Below, piece after piece: positions 1-8,988 of a stretch of 62,816 nt of DNA (position 1 is its first letter; every line of letters starts with the position of its first letter). The stretch is from positions 17,327-80,142 of the forward strand of contig CADCLH010000001.1 of NCBI GenBank assembly GCA_902802215.1, given 5' to 3'. Source of the DNA: Oscillospiraceae bacterium. Its GTDB lineage: Bacteria > Bacillota > Clostridia > Oscillospirales > Oscillospiraceae. A program made the position numbers and the translations under genes. The notes beneath the pieces are model-generated. The model worked only from the letters and a program-made list of their open reading frames with translations, had not been told where the DNA came from and made no database searches.

Positions 1-2259
1 CCCTCCGTCAACGAGACGGAGGTCCGCCGCAGACTGGAGGAGACGAGCGCCGCGAAGACCATGATGGTCGTGCGCGGCAGCCCGTCCTTCTCCGGCGTGA
101 AGGACGTGCGCGCGTCGCTGGCCCGGGCGGATCTCGGCGGCGCGCTCAACACCCGGGAGCTGCTGGACATCGCGCGCGTGCTGCAATGCGCGCGTCTGGT
201 GCGCGGCTACCTCGCCGACGACTCGGTGGGCAAGACGCCGATCGACCACCTGTTCTCCGCCCTGCACGCCAACCGCTTCCTCGAGGAGAAGATCACCGGC
301 TCCATCGTGGGCGAGGATGAGATCGCGGACGCGGCCTCGCCGGAGCTCGCCACCATCCGCAGGCAGATGCGCGCCGCGGCGGCCAGAGCGCGCGAGGCGC
401 TGCAAAAGATCATCTCCTCCCCGAGCTACGCGAAGGTCTTGCAGGAGCCGATCATCACCCAGCGGGCCGACCGCTACGTGGTGCCGGTCAAGGCCGAGTG
501 CAAGGGCGCGATCAACGGTCTGGTGCACGATATCTCGGCCTCGGGCGCGACGCTCTTCATCGAGCCGATGGCGGCGGTCAAGGCCAACAACGAGCTGCGC
601 GAGCTCGCCGCCCGCGAGCGCGCCGAGATCGACCGCATCCTCGCCGAGCTCTCCGCCGACTGCGCCGAGCACCGCGAGGGCATCACCGAGGACTTCGAGC
701 TGCTGGTACGGCTCGACCTGATCTTCGCCAAGGCGAAGCTCTCCTACAAGCTCAACTGCGCGCAGGCGGCCATGGAGGGCGAGGGCATCGTCCTGCGCCG
801 CGCGCGGCATCCGCTGCTCGACCAGGCGAAGGCCGTGCCCATCGACGTGGAGCTGGGCGAGAGCTTCGACACCCTCGTCATCACCGGCCCCAACACCGGC
901 GGCAAGACGGTTTCGATCAAGACGATCGGACTGCTCGCCGCGATGCACCAGTGCGGCCTGCACATCCCGGCCGCGGACGGGAGCCGCCTGCCGGTCTTCT
1001 CGCACATCCTCGCGGACATCGGCGACGAGCAGAGCATCGAGCAGAGCCTGTCCACCTTCTCGGCGCACATGAGCAACATCGTGCGCATCCTCGAGGAATG
1101 CGACGAGCGCTCGCTGATCCTTTTCGACGAGCTCGGCGCGGGCACCGACCCCACCGAGGGCGCGGCCCTGGCCATCGCCGTGATCGAGCATGCAAGACGG
1201 CGCGGCGCGGTCATCGCCGCCACGACGCACTATGCGGAGCTCAAGGTCTACGCGACCAACGAGCCGGGCGTGCAGAACGCCTCCTGCGAGTTCGACGTGG
1301 AGACCCTTCAGCCGACCTACCGTCTGCTGGTCGGCATCCCCGGCAAGTCCAACGCCTTTGCGATCTCCCGGCGGCTCGGACTCGGCGACGAGATCATCGA
1401 GGACGCGAAAACGCGCGTGAGCACCGAGAGCGCCAGCTTCGAGGCCACGATCGAGAAGCTGGAGCAGACGAGGGTCCTGCTTGAAAAGGACCGCGAGGAG
1501 GCGGAGAAGAAGCTGCGCGAGGCGCAGGAGAACGCGAAAAAGGCGGCCTTCCTGCGGGCGGAGCTCGAAGTCCGGCTCGACAAGGCGGACACCAAGTCCC
1601 GCCGCGAGGCCGAGCGCATTTTGGCCGACGCCCGCGCCACGGCCGAGGAGGTCTTCCGCGAGCTCGACGAGATGCGCAAAATGGCGGATCAGGACGAGGA
1701 CGCCAGCCGCGTCAACGAGGCAAGGGCGCAGCTTAGGCGGCAGCTCAACCTGTCGCAGGAGGCTTTGCAGAAGGAGCTCCGTCCCGAGGAGGAAAACAAG
1801 GTCTCCGCGCGCCCGGTACGGCCCGGCGACACCGTGCGCATCAAGGCCATGGGCATGAAGGCGACGGTCGTCTCCAAAGCGAACGACGGGACGCTGACGC
1901 TTCGCGCCGGCATCATGAATGTCAGCGCGAAGGAGGACGAGGTGCTGCTGCTCGAGGACGAGGCGCCGAAGCAGAAAAAGGCCGCCGTCTCCGCGCCCGC
2001 CATGCACAGCGCCAGCATCTCGCCGGAGATCGATCTGCGCGGCATGGAGTCGATCGACGCGGTGATGGCCTGCGAACGCTACCTCGACAGCGCGGTGATG
2101 GCGAAGCTCAAGACCGTGACCGTCATCCACGGGAAAGGGACCGGCGCGCTGCGCGCCGCCGTGCAGCAGATGCTCAGAAAAAACAAGGCCGTCAAAAGCT
2201 TCCGCCTCGGCCGCTACGGCGAGGGAGAGAGCGGCGTGACCGTGGTCGAACTGAAATAA
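1..2259 (+). CDS. mutS2: Endonuclease MutS2, 5' end outside window
   Basis: This is a MutS-family ATPase of the MutS2 branch, which in Firmicutes acts on recombination intermediates and collided ribosomes rather than in mismatch repair. The reading frame is open from base 1, so the N terminus lies upstream of the window. The Walker A motif GPNTGGKT is encoded near 887-910 and the Walker B/D-loop segment LILFDELGAGTDPTEGA near 1114-1164. A long charged coiled coil follows (about 1440-1790). The C-terminal Smr nuclease domain (about 2020-2259) starts with IDLRG and contains the HGKGTGALR motif. All diagnostic domains of the family are present in the visible part. Confidence 0.95.
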   Translation, partial: PSVNETEVRRRLEETSAAKTMMVVRGSPSFSGVKDVRASLARADLGGALNTRELLDIARVLQCARLVRGYLADDSVGKTPIDHLFSALHANRFLEEKITGSIVGEDEIADAASPELATIRRQMRAAAARAREALQKIISSPSYAKVLQEPIITQRADRYVVPVKAECKGAINGLVHDISASGATLFIEPMAAVKANNELRELAARERAEIDRILAELSADCAEHREGITEDFELLVRLDLIFAKAKLSYKLNCAQAAMEGEGIVLRRARHPLLDQAKAVPIDVELGESFDTLVITGPNTGGKTVSIKTIGLLAAMHQCGLHIPAADGSRLPVFSHILADIGDEQSIEQSLSTFSAHMSNIVRILEECDERSLILFDELGAGTDPTEGAALAIAVIEHARRRGAVIAATTHYAELKVYATNEPGVQNASCEFDVETLQPTYRLLVGIPGKSNAFAISRRLGLGDEIIEDAKTRVSTESASFEATIEKLEQTRVLLEKDREEAEKKLREAQENAKKAAFLRAELEVRLDKADTKSRREAERILADARATAEEVFRELDEMRKMADQDEDASRVNEARAQLRRQLNLSQEALQKELRPEEENKVSARPVRPGDTVRIKAMGMKATVVSKANDGTLTLRAGIMNVSAKEDEVLLLEDEAPKQKKAAVSAPAMHSASISPEIDLRGMESIDAVMACERYLDSAVMAKLKTVTVIHGKGTGALRAAVQQMLRKNKAVKSFRLGRYGEGESGVTVVELK

Positions 2260-2315
2260 AAAGCCATTTTCCGGAAGATAAATCATGTGGAATATCACGA
2301 ATCAGTCGAAACCTG

Positions 2316-2344
2316 TTGACGATTGCGGGAGAGTTTGATAAAAT
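2316..2344 (+). promoter_or_regulatory. Predicted sigma-A promoter for ptsH
   Basis: TTGACG (2316-2321) and TAAAAT (2339-2344) are separated by 17 bp and lie about 40 bp upstream of the HPr start codon. HPr therefore appears to be transcribed separately from mutS2. Confidence 0.65.
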
Positions 2345-2386
2345 AAGATCACAAATTCCTATATGGATGTTTAAGGGGTGGCAAGT

Positions 2387-2650
2387 ATGATAACCAAAGA
2401 GGTAGTCATCAACAATCAGGTAGGTCTCCATGCCAGACCCGCGACTTTCTTCATTCAGAAGGCCAATGAGTTCAAGAGCAGCATCTGGGTCGAGAAGGAA
2501 GAGAGACGTGTGAATGCCAAGAGCCTTCTGGGCGTTCTTTCCCTCGGAATCGTGAAGGGCACTGCCATTACCATCATTGCCGACGGCACCGACGAGGAAG
2601 AGGCTATTGCGACGCTCTCGGAACTGATCGACTCTGACTTCTCCGAGTAA
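2387..2650 (+). CDS. ptsH: Phosphocarrier protein HPr
   Basis: HPr is the small cytosolic phosphocarrier that passes phosphate from enzyme I to PTS EIIA domains; in Firmicutes it also acts in catabolite repression through CcpA. The 87-residue protein has the normal family length. It carries the active-site His15 in GLHARPA and the HPr-kinase target Ser46 in NAKSLLGVLSLG, so it is a true HPr and not Crh. The ATG at 2387 is chosen because AAGGGG (2373-2378) sits at proper spacing. An in-frame GTG at 2378 overlaps that ribosome-binding site. The gene has its own promoter and terminator and is monocistronic. Confidence 0.95.
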   Translation: MITKEVVINNQVGLHARPATFFIQKANEFKSSIWVEKEERRVNAKSLLGVLSLGIVKGTAITIIADGTDEEEAIATLSELIDSDFSE

Positions 2651-2665
2651 TCCGATACTGAGGCA

Positions 2666-2699
2666 GGGGCGCGTGCGGATGCACACGCCCCTTTTTCTT
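2666..2699 (+). terminator. Rho-independent terminator after ptsH
   Basis: A 10-bp GC-rich stem with one mismatch (2666-2675 with 2682-2691) and a 6-nt loop is followed by TTTTTCTT. Confidence 0.85.
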
Positions 2700-2774
2700 G
2701 TATCCCCGGATTACGCGGGCCCGGTCCGCATACGCGTTGCGGCACGACATGGATGCACGGAATGAGGCGAACGG

Positions 2775-5246
2775 ATGGAGACCAGAAATCACTACAGCGC
2801 ATTTATTTCCTATCGTCACCTTGAAAACGATCAGAGAGCCGCAGAGCAGCTGCAGAGCCTTCTGGAAAACTACCGTCAGCCGAAGGGCGTCGCGGACGGA
2901 AAGCGGATCGGCCGGATCTTTCGGGACACGTCCGAGCTGCCGGCAAGCCGCGATCTGGACCGCGCGCTGGAGGAAGCGCTGCTGGATTCGGATTATCTGA
3001 TCCTGATCCTGTCTGAGAAGACGAAGGATTCAAAGTGGTGCATGGAGGAGCTGCGGCGCTTCAAGGAGGCGCACGGCGGCAGCATCCGGGAAGTGCTTCC
3101 CGTCCTCGTCTCCGGCGAACCGGAGGAGGTCTTCCCGGAGGAGCTGCGCTGCGAGGAACGGACCGTGTCCGAACCGTCCGGCGGCGAGAGACGGGTTATA
3201 GTCGAGGTGGAGCCGGTCTGCGCCGACATCCGCGCGGGCAGTGCCCGGGAACAGAAGAAGAGATTGCGGACGGAGTTCCTTCGTCTGGCGGCGCCGATGC
3301 TGGGCGTCGGCTTTGATGACCTCTACCGGCGGCAGTACAGGCGGCGCAGGCGATTGACAGCCTGGATCCTGAGCGGGTGCTTTGCACTCCTGCTGCTGCT
3401 GCTTGGGGTGATCGGAACGGCGTATCTGCGCGTCTCCTCCTCAGAAAGGCAAATCTTCCGTCAGATGGTCCTCGGCCACGTGGAGGCCGGACTTCGCGCC
3501 AGCTCCGCGGGAGACGGAGAGGAAGCGATGGCGTACTTCGCGAAGGCGCTCAGCGAGGACCCGGAGAACAAGATGGCACAGGTCGGCGCACTTGTCCAGC
3601 TGCAGAGGCAGGCCTGGCTGTACGAGATCGGGGAAACCGAAGAAGAGAAAAAGGATCCCGTTATGCCGCCCGCATTTCTGGCGGAAAATATGACGATGAT
3701 CTCCTGGCCGGAGACGGGACACGGCGTTTTTGCTTTCGCGGGGGAAAACACGGTCTGCGTGTGGCTTTCCGAAACGGATGCGTATTATGCGCTTGCGCGC
3801 GTATCGCAGGAATACCGTTCCGATCCGGGTCGGCTGCGCGCCGCCGCGATCATGACAGAGGACAGCGCGACGATCGTTTTGCAGGAGGGGAAATACGCGG
3901 CGTTCTTCTGGGGAGACGGCGACCCGAAGAAGGCGGGATTCCATACATGCACGCTTTCTCATGTATATGATCTGGAAAAAGAGGATCTCTTTAATAACAG
4001 GGCGGACGTTTTTCTTCCCGGCTATCCTTACGCCGCCGAGGAGCTGGCATTTCTGGAAAACGGCTGTAAGCCCGGTCTGCCGAAGGCGGACATGGAGCTC
4101 GGCCCGTGCAGACCCGGTATCTGGTCATGTCCGGGGGCCGGATTTGTCGTTCGCTATTTTGACACGGTCATGGCGCTTACGCCGAAAAACGGGGTGTGGG
4201 ATTCCCGGAAGACTTTCAGCTCCTATGTCCAGGATATCGCACTGAGCCCCGCTTTCGAGGGGTATGCGGTCGTCACGGCATCCCGATGGAGCAGAGGCAC
4301 GCGCGGAAATATTGTGAGTGCGTTCAGCAATTACGGCATCCTGCGCGGAGAAAGCGCGGAGGAACCCCGTTTTGCCTACAGAAGTTTATGCTTTGACAAT
4401 ACAGGGAACTATCTTCTGTGGGCAGATACCGGCGTCCTGCAGATGCTCAATTCCAACGAGCTCGGCACTGCCGCAGCTCCTCTGTATATCCATGACATTG
4501 AAAGCGCCTCCGTAACACAGGAGGATCAGATCCTGCTGAAAACGAAGGAGAAAACCCTTCTCTATGATGCGGTTGGCTTCCGCTGCGATACGGAGCAGAC
4601 CTACACGCAGAAGATGCTGGCTGTTGATCTGGAAAGGCGGCCGGATCTGAGAGGTTATACACCGCCCCGGGAATACAGCGAGGACGGAGAAATCGTAAGC
4701 GCGTGCAGCTTTGACGGCGGCTTCGCCGTGCTCGTACCCGGGAACGTCGTACTGATCTATCTCGACGGGCAGACGGAGCCTGCCGCGGTTGTTGAGCTCG
4801 AACACGGCGACAATGTCGCAAACGGCCTCGCGGTGAGCCCGGAGGGCTGGCTGTGCGCCGTCTCCTTCTCCCAGACCGTGTCCAATCTGGAGGAGGGAAA
4901 GAAATCCTTCTGGGCGGTGGAGATCTGGAACTGGAAAGAAAACCGCTGCCTCGCCGATCTCGGAAACAGGCTGCGCTACGGCACAGATCAGGTGTTCGCA
5001 CCGCGCTTCCCGGAGCCGAACCTTCTCTGCTATTGCGAAAACAACAAGGTACGAACGATCCTGCTCGACGCGGAAACACCGGATGAAGAGACTGTGGCCG
5101 CGCTGCAGGAGCTTGCGGGAATACGGCTTGACGACAGCCAGACGCTGCAGAAGACAGCGCCTCATTTTCCCGGGAGACTGGGAAACTGGGAGCAGTACGT
5201 CCATTCTTTCAAGCCACTGGCAAAAGCCGCGGGCAATCAAGACTGA
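2775..5246 (+). CDS. Membrane-anchored TIR-domain protein with large extracytoplasmic region
   Basis: The N-terminal 140 or so residues form a bacterial TIR domain with FISYRH, the RDTSELPAS loop and SKWCMEEL. The last segment includes a Glu at the position used for catalysis in TIR NADases. A basic RRRRR stretch and one hydrophobic segment (about residues 193-216) predict a single membrane span with the TIR domain in the cytosol. A TPR-like helical pair (AMAYFAKALSEDPENKMAQ) follows. The remaining 550 residues are rich in aromatic beta-strand repeats resembling a degenerate beta-propeller. TIR/TM proteins of this layout are known in gut Clostridia, but their role is not established. Signalling or anti-phage sensing is only a possibility. 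The gene stands alone between ptsH and a transporter, with a GAGGCG ribosome-binding site. NADase activity is not demonstrated by the sequence. Confidence 0.8.
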   Translation: METRNHYSAFISYRHLENDQRAAEQLQSLLENYRQPKGVADGKRIGRIFRDTSELPASRDLDRALEEALLDSDYLILILSEKTKDSKWCMEELRRFKEAHGGSIREVLPVLVSGEPEEVFPEELRCEERTVSEPSGGERRVIVEVEPVCADIRAGSAREQKKRLRTEFLRLAAPMLGVGFDDLYRRQYRRRRRLTAWILSGCFALLLLLLGVIGTAYLRVSSSERQIFRQMVLGHVEAGLRASSAGDGEEAMAYFAKALSEDPENKMAQVGALVQLQRQAWLYEIGETEEEKKDPVMPPAFLAENMTMISWPETGHGVFAFAGENTVCVWLSETDAYYALARVSQEYRSDPGRLRAAAIMTEDSATIVLQEGKYAAFFWGDGDPKKAGFHTCTLSHVYDLEKEDLFNNRADVFLPGYPYAAEELAFLENGCKPGLPKADMELGPCRPGIWSCPGAGFVVRYFDTVMALTPKNGVWDSRKTFSSYVQDIALSPAFEGYAVVTASRWSRGTRGNIVSAFSNYGILRGESAEEPRFAYRSLCFDNTGNYLLWADTGVLQMLNSNELGTAAAPLYIHDIESASVTQEDQILLKTKEKTLLYDAVGFRCDTEQTYTQKMLAVDLERRPDLRGYTPPREYSEDGEIVSACSFDGGFAVLVPGNVVLIYLDGQTEPAAVVELEHGDNVANGLAVSPEGWLCAVSFSQTVSNLEEGKKSFWAVEIWNWKENRCLADLGNRLRYGTDQVFAPRFPEPNLLCYCENNKVRTILLDAETPDEETVAALQELAGIRLDDSQTLQKTAPHFPGRLGNWEQYVHSFKPLAKAAGNQD

Positions 5247-5263
5247 TTCAGGTGAAGATCGAC

Positions 5264-6121
5264 ATGACAAAAGAAAGAACCGCAACCCTGCAAATGCTGC
5301 TGTGCGCCGCGCTGTGGAGCATCGCGGGCATCTTCATCAAGCTCATCCCCTGGAACGGCTTTGCCGTGGCCGGGATGCGCAGCCTGGTAGCCGGCATCAC
5401 GATCTACATCAGCATGCGCGTGATGGGCTACCGCTACGTCCTCAACCGAAAAACCCTGATCGCCGGCTTCTTTTCCGGCTGCACCTACCTGTGCTTCGTC
5501 ACGGCCAACAAGCTGACGACCTCCGCCAACGCCATCGTGCTGCAATTCACCTCGCCGGTCTTTATCGTGATCTATTCGGCGCTGATCTTCAAAAAACCCG
5601 TGCGCAAATGGGATCTTGCGGTCGTGGTGCTGACGCTCGCGGGCATCGCGCTGTTTTTCCTCGACCAGCTCAAACCGGGCTACATCCTCGGCAACTTCGT
5701 CGCCATCGCCGCGGGCATGTTCATGGCGGGTATGTTCGTCGCGGTCGGAGAGCTCAAGGCGGAGGAGCGCTTCTCCGGCATCCTCAACGGCCAGATCCTC
5801 ACCTTCCTCGTCGGCTTTCCGGTCTTTCTGATCACGAAGCCGGAGATCACGGGCACGGCGGTGATCTCGATCCTGATCCTCGGCGTGTTCCAGCTCGGCC
5901 TGTCCTATGTGCTCTACGTCAAGGCGAGCGAGTACTGCCCGCCGCTGGCCTGCTGCCTGCTCGGCGCGGTCGAGCCGCTTCTGAACCCCGTGTGGGTGGC
6001 GATCTTCGACGGGGAGAAGCCGGGCGTCTTCGCGCTCATCGGCGCGGTCATCGTCATCGTCTCCATCACCGTGTGGAGCATCTTCGGACAGGAGAAACAG
6101 GAGAAACGACAGGAGAGCTGA
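5264..6121 (+). CDS. EamA/DMT-superfamily transporter
   Basis: The 285-residue protein is very hydrophobic, with about ten predicted transmembrane helices in two homologous halves, the standard fold of the EamA (RhaT-like) drug/metabolite exporters. The first half contains CAALWSIAGIFIKLIPWN and the second ends in LLGAVEPLLNPVWVAI, both typical of the family. The substrate cannot be read from the sequence. ATG 5264 is preferred because AGGTGA (5250-5255) lies 8 bp upstream, whereas the in-frame GTG at 5252 is inside that site. The stop codon lies 3 bp before uvrC, so the two are probably cotranscribed. Confidence 0.88.
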   Translation: MTKERTATLQMLLCAALWSIAGIFIKLIPWNGFAVAGMRSLVAGITIYISMRVMGYRYVLNRKTLIAGFFSGCTYLCFVTANKLTTSANAIVLQFTSPVFIVIYSALIFKKPVRKWDLAVVVLTLAGIALFFLDQLKPGYILGNFVAIAAGMFMAGMFVAVGELKAEERFSGILNGQILTFLVGFPVFLITKPEITGTAVISILILGVFQLGLSYVLYVKASEYCPPLACCLLGAVEPLLNPVWVAIFDGEKPGVFALIGAVIVIVSITVWSIFGQEKQEKRQES

Positions 6122-6124
6122 GAA

Positions 6125-7993
6125 ATGGCCAATCCCGTGCTCGACAATCTCAGAGACAAAGCCAACCGACTGCCGCTGCTGCCGGGCGTGTACATCATGC
6201 TCGACGAGCAGGGGCAGGTCATCTATGTGGGGAAGGCCAAGAGGCTCAAAAACCGCGTCAGCAGCTACTTCCACGGCGAGCACCTGCCCAAGGTCGCCGC
6301 CATGGTCGACAAGGTGCGCGACTTCAACGTCATCGTCGCCGCCAGCGAGTTTGAAGCGCTCGTGCTCGAAAACTCCCTGATCAAGCAGCACAAGCCGCAT
6401 TACAACATCCTGCTCAAGGACGACAAGGGCTATCCCTTTATCCGCCTCGACCTGCGCGAGGAGTACCCGGTCATGCGTCTGGTCAGCCGCGCGGGACAGG
6501 ACGGCGCGAAGTACTTCGGCCCCTTCGGCGGGCGGAGCCAGACGCGGGACATCATCACCACCGTCTCCAGAGCCCTGCTGCTGCCGGACTGCACCCGCCG
6601 CTTCCCGCGCGATATCGGGAAGGAGAGGCCCTGCCTCAACTATCACATGGGCGCCTGCGCGGGCTGGTGTCTGAAGGACAGCGACGCGAAGGATTACCGC
6701 CGCCGCATGGAGCAGGCAGCCCTCATCCTCGACGGCAGGAGCCGCGAACTGATCGGACAGCTCAAAGAGAGCATGGAGCAGGCCGCCGGGGAGCTTCGCT
6801 TCGAGCGGGCCGCCGAGCTGCGCGACCGGATGCGGGCCATTGAGAGCCTCGAGAACCGGCAGCGCGTCATCGCCACGGCCTTCGCCGATACCGACGCCGT
6901 CGGCTTCGCGCGCGGAGCAAAAAGCTGCTTTGCGGTGCTGCATTTTGTGGACGGGAATCTGGTCGGCAAGGACGCGGAGATGATGGACGAGCCGCTCGAG
7001 GACGACGGCGAGGCCCTGTCCGGGCTCGTGCGCCAGTACTACGGCGCGCACCGCGGCGGCTGGCCGAGGTCCATCCTGCTGCCGACCGAGCCCGAGGACG
7101 CGCAGGAGCTCGAAGCCCTGCTGAGCGAATACGCCGGCAGGCGCGTCTATATCGAGACGCCGAAGCGCGGCGAGCGCCTGCGCCTGATCGAGAGCGCGCA
7201 GCTCAACGCGCGCGAGGAGATCCTGCGCCGCACCACCGCCGCCCAGCGGCGGAGCAAGACGCTGGAATGGCTCCAGAAGGCGCTGGAGCTCGACGCCTTT
7301 CCGCGGCGCATCGAAGCCTTCGACATCTCCAACCTCGGCGCGGACGGCATCGTCGCGGCCATGACCGTGCACGTCGACGGCAAGCCGCTCAAGCGCGACT
7401 ACCGGAAGTTCCGCATCCGCGATCTCGACGGCCCCGACGACTACGCCAGCATGCATCAGGCGGTGCTCCGCCGCTTTGCGCGCGCGAAGGACGGAGACGA
7501 GAAGTTCACGTCCCTGCCCGACCTGCTGCTGATCGACGGCGGCGACGCCCACGCGGCCTCCGCCGAGCGGGCGCTCGGAGAACTGGGGCTGTCGGTCCCG
7601 GTGTTCGGCATGGTCAAGGACGACCGCCACCGCACCCGGGCGCTGATCGATTCCACCGGGCGGGAGATCGGCATTCAGGGCAATCAGGCGGTCTTCGCCC
7701 TCGTGGGACGCATCCAGGAGGAGACGCACCGCTTCGCGATCGAATACCAGCGCTCGCTGCGCAGCGAGGGCTTCGCGTCCAAGCTCGACGAGATCCCGGG
7801 CGTCGGCGCCAAGCGCAGGGCCGATCTCATCAAGGCGTTCAAATCGCTCAAAGCCGTGCGCGAGGCGAGCGTCGAACAGCTCGCGCAGGCGGTGCCGAAA
7901 AACACCGCCCGCGCCGTGTACGATCACTTTCATCCGGAGGGGGAGAACAACGCATGCGCGTCATCACCGGCTCTGCCCGGGGCAGAAGACTGA
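6125..7993 (+). CDS. uvrC: UvrABC system protein C (excinuclease subunit)
   Basis: UvrC makes both incisions flanking a DNA lesion in nucleotide excision repair. The 622-residue protein has the full family layout. A GIY-YIG nuclease occupies residues 18-95 (PGVYIM, VIYVGKAKRLKNRV). A UVR helix pair that contacts UvrB lies near 200-235. The RNase-H-like 3' or 5' incision domain follows, with acidic residues in FDISN and LLIDGG. The C terminus has tandem HhH motifs (IPGVGAKRRADLIKAF). The start has an AGGAGAG ribosome-binding site. The 3' end overlaps rsmD by 40 bp. Confidence 0.96.
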   Translation: MANPVLDNLRDKANRLPLLPGVYIMLDEQGQVIYVGKAKRLKNRVSSYFHGEHLPKVAAMVDKVRDFNVIVAASEFEALVLENSLIKQHKPHYNILLKDDKGYPFIRLDLREEYPVMRLVSRAGQDGAKYFGPFGGRSQTRDIITTVSRALLLPDCTRRFPRDIGKERPCLNYHMGACAGWCLKDSDAKDYRRRMEQAALILDGRSRELIGQLKESMEQAAGELRFERAAELRDRMRAIESLENRQRVIATAFADTDAVGFARGAKSCFAVLHFVDGNLVGKDAEMMDEPLEDDGEALSGLVRQYYGAHRGGWPRSILLPTEPEDAQELEALLSEYAGRRVYIETPKRGERLRLIESAQLNAREEILRRTTAAQRRSKTLEWLQKALELDAFPRRIEAFDISNLGADGIVAAMTVHVDGKPLKRDYRKFRIRDLDGPDDYASMHQAVLRRFARAKDGDEKFTSLPDLLLIDGGDAHAASAERALGELGLSVPVFGMVKDDRHRTRALIDSTGREIGIQGNQAVFALVGRIQEETHRFAIEYQRSLRSEGFASKLDEIPGVGAKRRADLIKAFKSLKAVREASVEQLAQAVPKNTARAVYDHFHPEGENNACASSPALPGAED

Positions 7994-8496
7994 AAACGCC
8001 CGAGGGCATGGATATCCGGCCCACGACCGACAACGTCAAGGAGTCCGTTTTCAACATCCTCCAGTTCGATATCGAGGGGCGGCGCGTGCTCGACCTCTTC
8101 GCGGGCACCGGCCAGCTCGGCATCGAGTGTCTCAGCCGCGGCGCGCGTGAGGCCGTGTTCATCGACCAGAGCCGCGAGGCCGTGAAGATCATCCGCGAAA
8201 ACCTCAAAGCCTGTGGCTTCTCGGCCCCCGTTTTGCAGCAGGACGCGCTGGACTACCTGCGGCAGGGCGGGAAGTTCGACCTGATTTTCCTCGATCCGCC
8301 CTACGACGCGGGGCTGTACGCGCCCGTGCTCGAAAGGATCAATTCGGTTGACAACTTGTCGGATGGTGGTATAATATTATGCGAATCGCGGCGCGAGACC
8401 CCGCTTCCGGAGATGCGGCCCCCGTACCGGAAGAAGAAGGAGTACCGCTACGGAAAAGTAAAGCTCTGCCTTTACGTGAAGGAGACGCAGGAATGA
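7954..8496 (+). CDS. rsmD: 16S rRNA (guanine(966)-N2)-methyltransferase RsmD
   Basis: RsmD methylates G966 of 16S rRNA using S-adenosylmethionine. The 180-residue protein starts MRVITGSARGRRL, has the SAM-binding loop VLDLFAGTGQLGIECLSRGA and the N6/N2-methyltransferase catalytic motif DPPY (LIFLDPPYDAG). The ATG at 7954 is inside the end of uvrC and is preceded by GGAGGGGGAG. Its stop codon overlaps the start of coaD in an ATGA, the usual rsmD-coaD pairing in Firmicutes. Confidence 0.94.
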   Translation: MRVITGSARGRRLKTPEGMDIRPTTDNVKESVFNILQFDIEGRRVLDLFAGTGQLGIECLSRGAREAVFIDQSREAVKIIRENLKACGFSAPVLQQDALDYLRQGGKFDLIFLDPPYDAGLYAPVLERINSVDNLSDGGIILCESRRETPLPEMRPPYRKKKEYRYGKVKLCLYVKETQE

Positions 8497-8984
8497 GGAC
8501 AGCCATCTGCCCCGGCAGCTTCGATCCGATCACGCTCGGACACCTGAACATCATCCGCCGGGCCGCGGCGATCTTCGATCAGGTCGTCGTGTGCGTGACC
8601 GTCAACTCCGAAAAGACCTCGCCGATGTTCACCAATGAGGAGAAGATCGACATGGTCCGCAGGGCCGTCGCCAAGTACCCGAACGTCAGCGTCGACTCCT
8701 GCGGCATCCTTCTGGCCGAGTTTGTCCGGAAGTACGAGAACCCCGTCCTCATCAAGGGACTGCGCGCCGCCTCGGATTTCGACTACGAGTTCCAGATGGA
8801 CCTGGTCAACAAGCGCATCAATCCCTGCCTCGAGACCATGTTCCTCACCGCCGACCGGAAGTACACCTTCCTCAGCTCCTCCATCGTCCGCGAGATGGCC
8901 CGCTACGGCGCCGATCTCAAGGGCCTCGTCCCGGATGAGCTGATCGGCTTCATCGAAGAAAAAGCAACGATCCGGAGGGCTTGA
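8493..8984 (+). CDS. coaD: Phosphopantetheine adenylyltransferase
   Basis: CoaD transfers AMP from ATP to 4'-phosphopantetheine, the penultimate step of coenzyme A synthesis. The 163-residue protein begins MRTAICPGSFDPITLGH, with the nucleotidyltransferase TxGH signature at residues 14-17. The second nucleotide-binding motif is LSSSIVRE. ATG 8493 overlaps the rsmD stop and follows the ribosome-binding site AAGGAG. An upstream in-frame start at 8379 would add a non-conserved extension read from within rsmD and is rejected. Confidence 0.95.
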   Translation: MRTAICPGSFDPITLGHLNIIRRAAAIFDQVVVCVTVNSEKTSPMFTNEEKIDMVRRAVAKYPNVSVDSCGILLAEFVRKYENPVLIKGLRAASDFDYEFQMDLVNKRINPCLETMFLTADRKYTFLSSSIVREMARYGADLKGLVPDELIGFIEEKATIRRA

Positions 8985-8988
8985 TCCT

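Noticed and set aside
5237..7933. An 898-codon minus-strand open frame opposite the transporter and uvrC
   Set aside because: Both opposite-strand genes are clearly real with full motifs; the antisense product is Arg/Asp/His-rich without domains.
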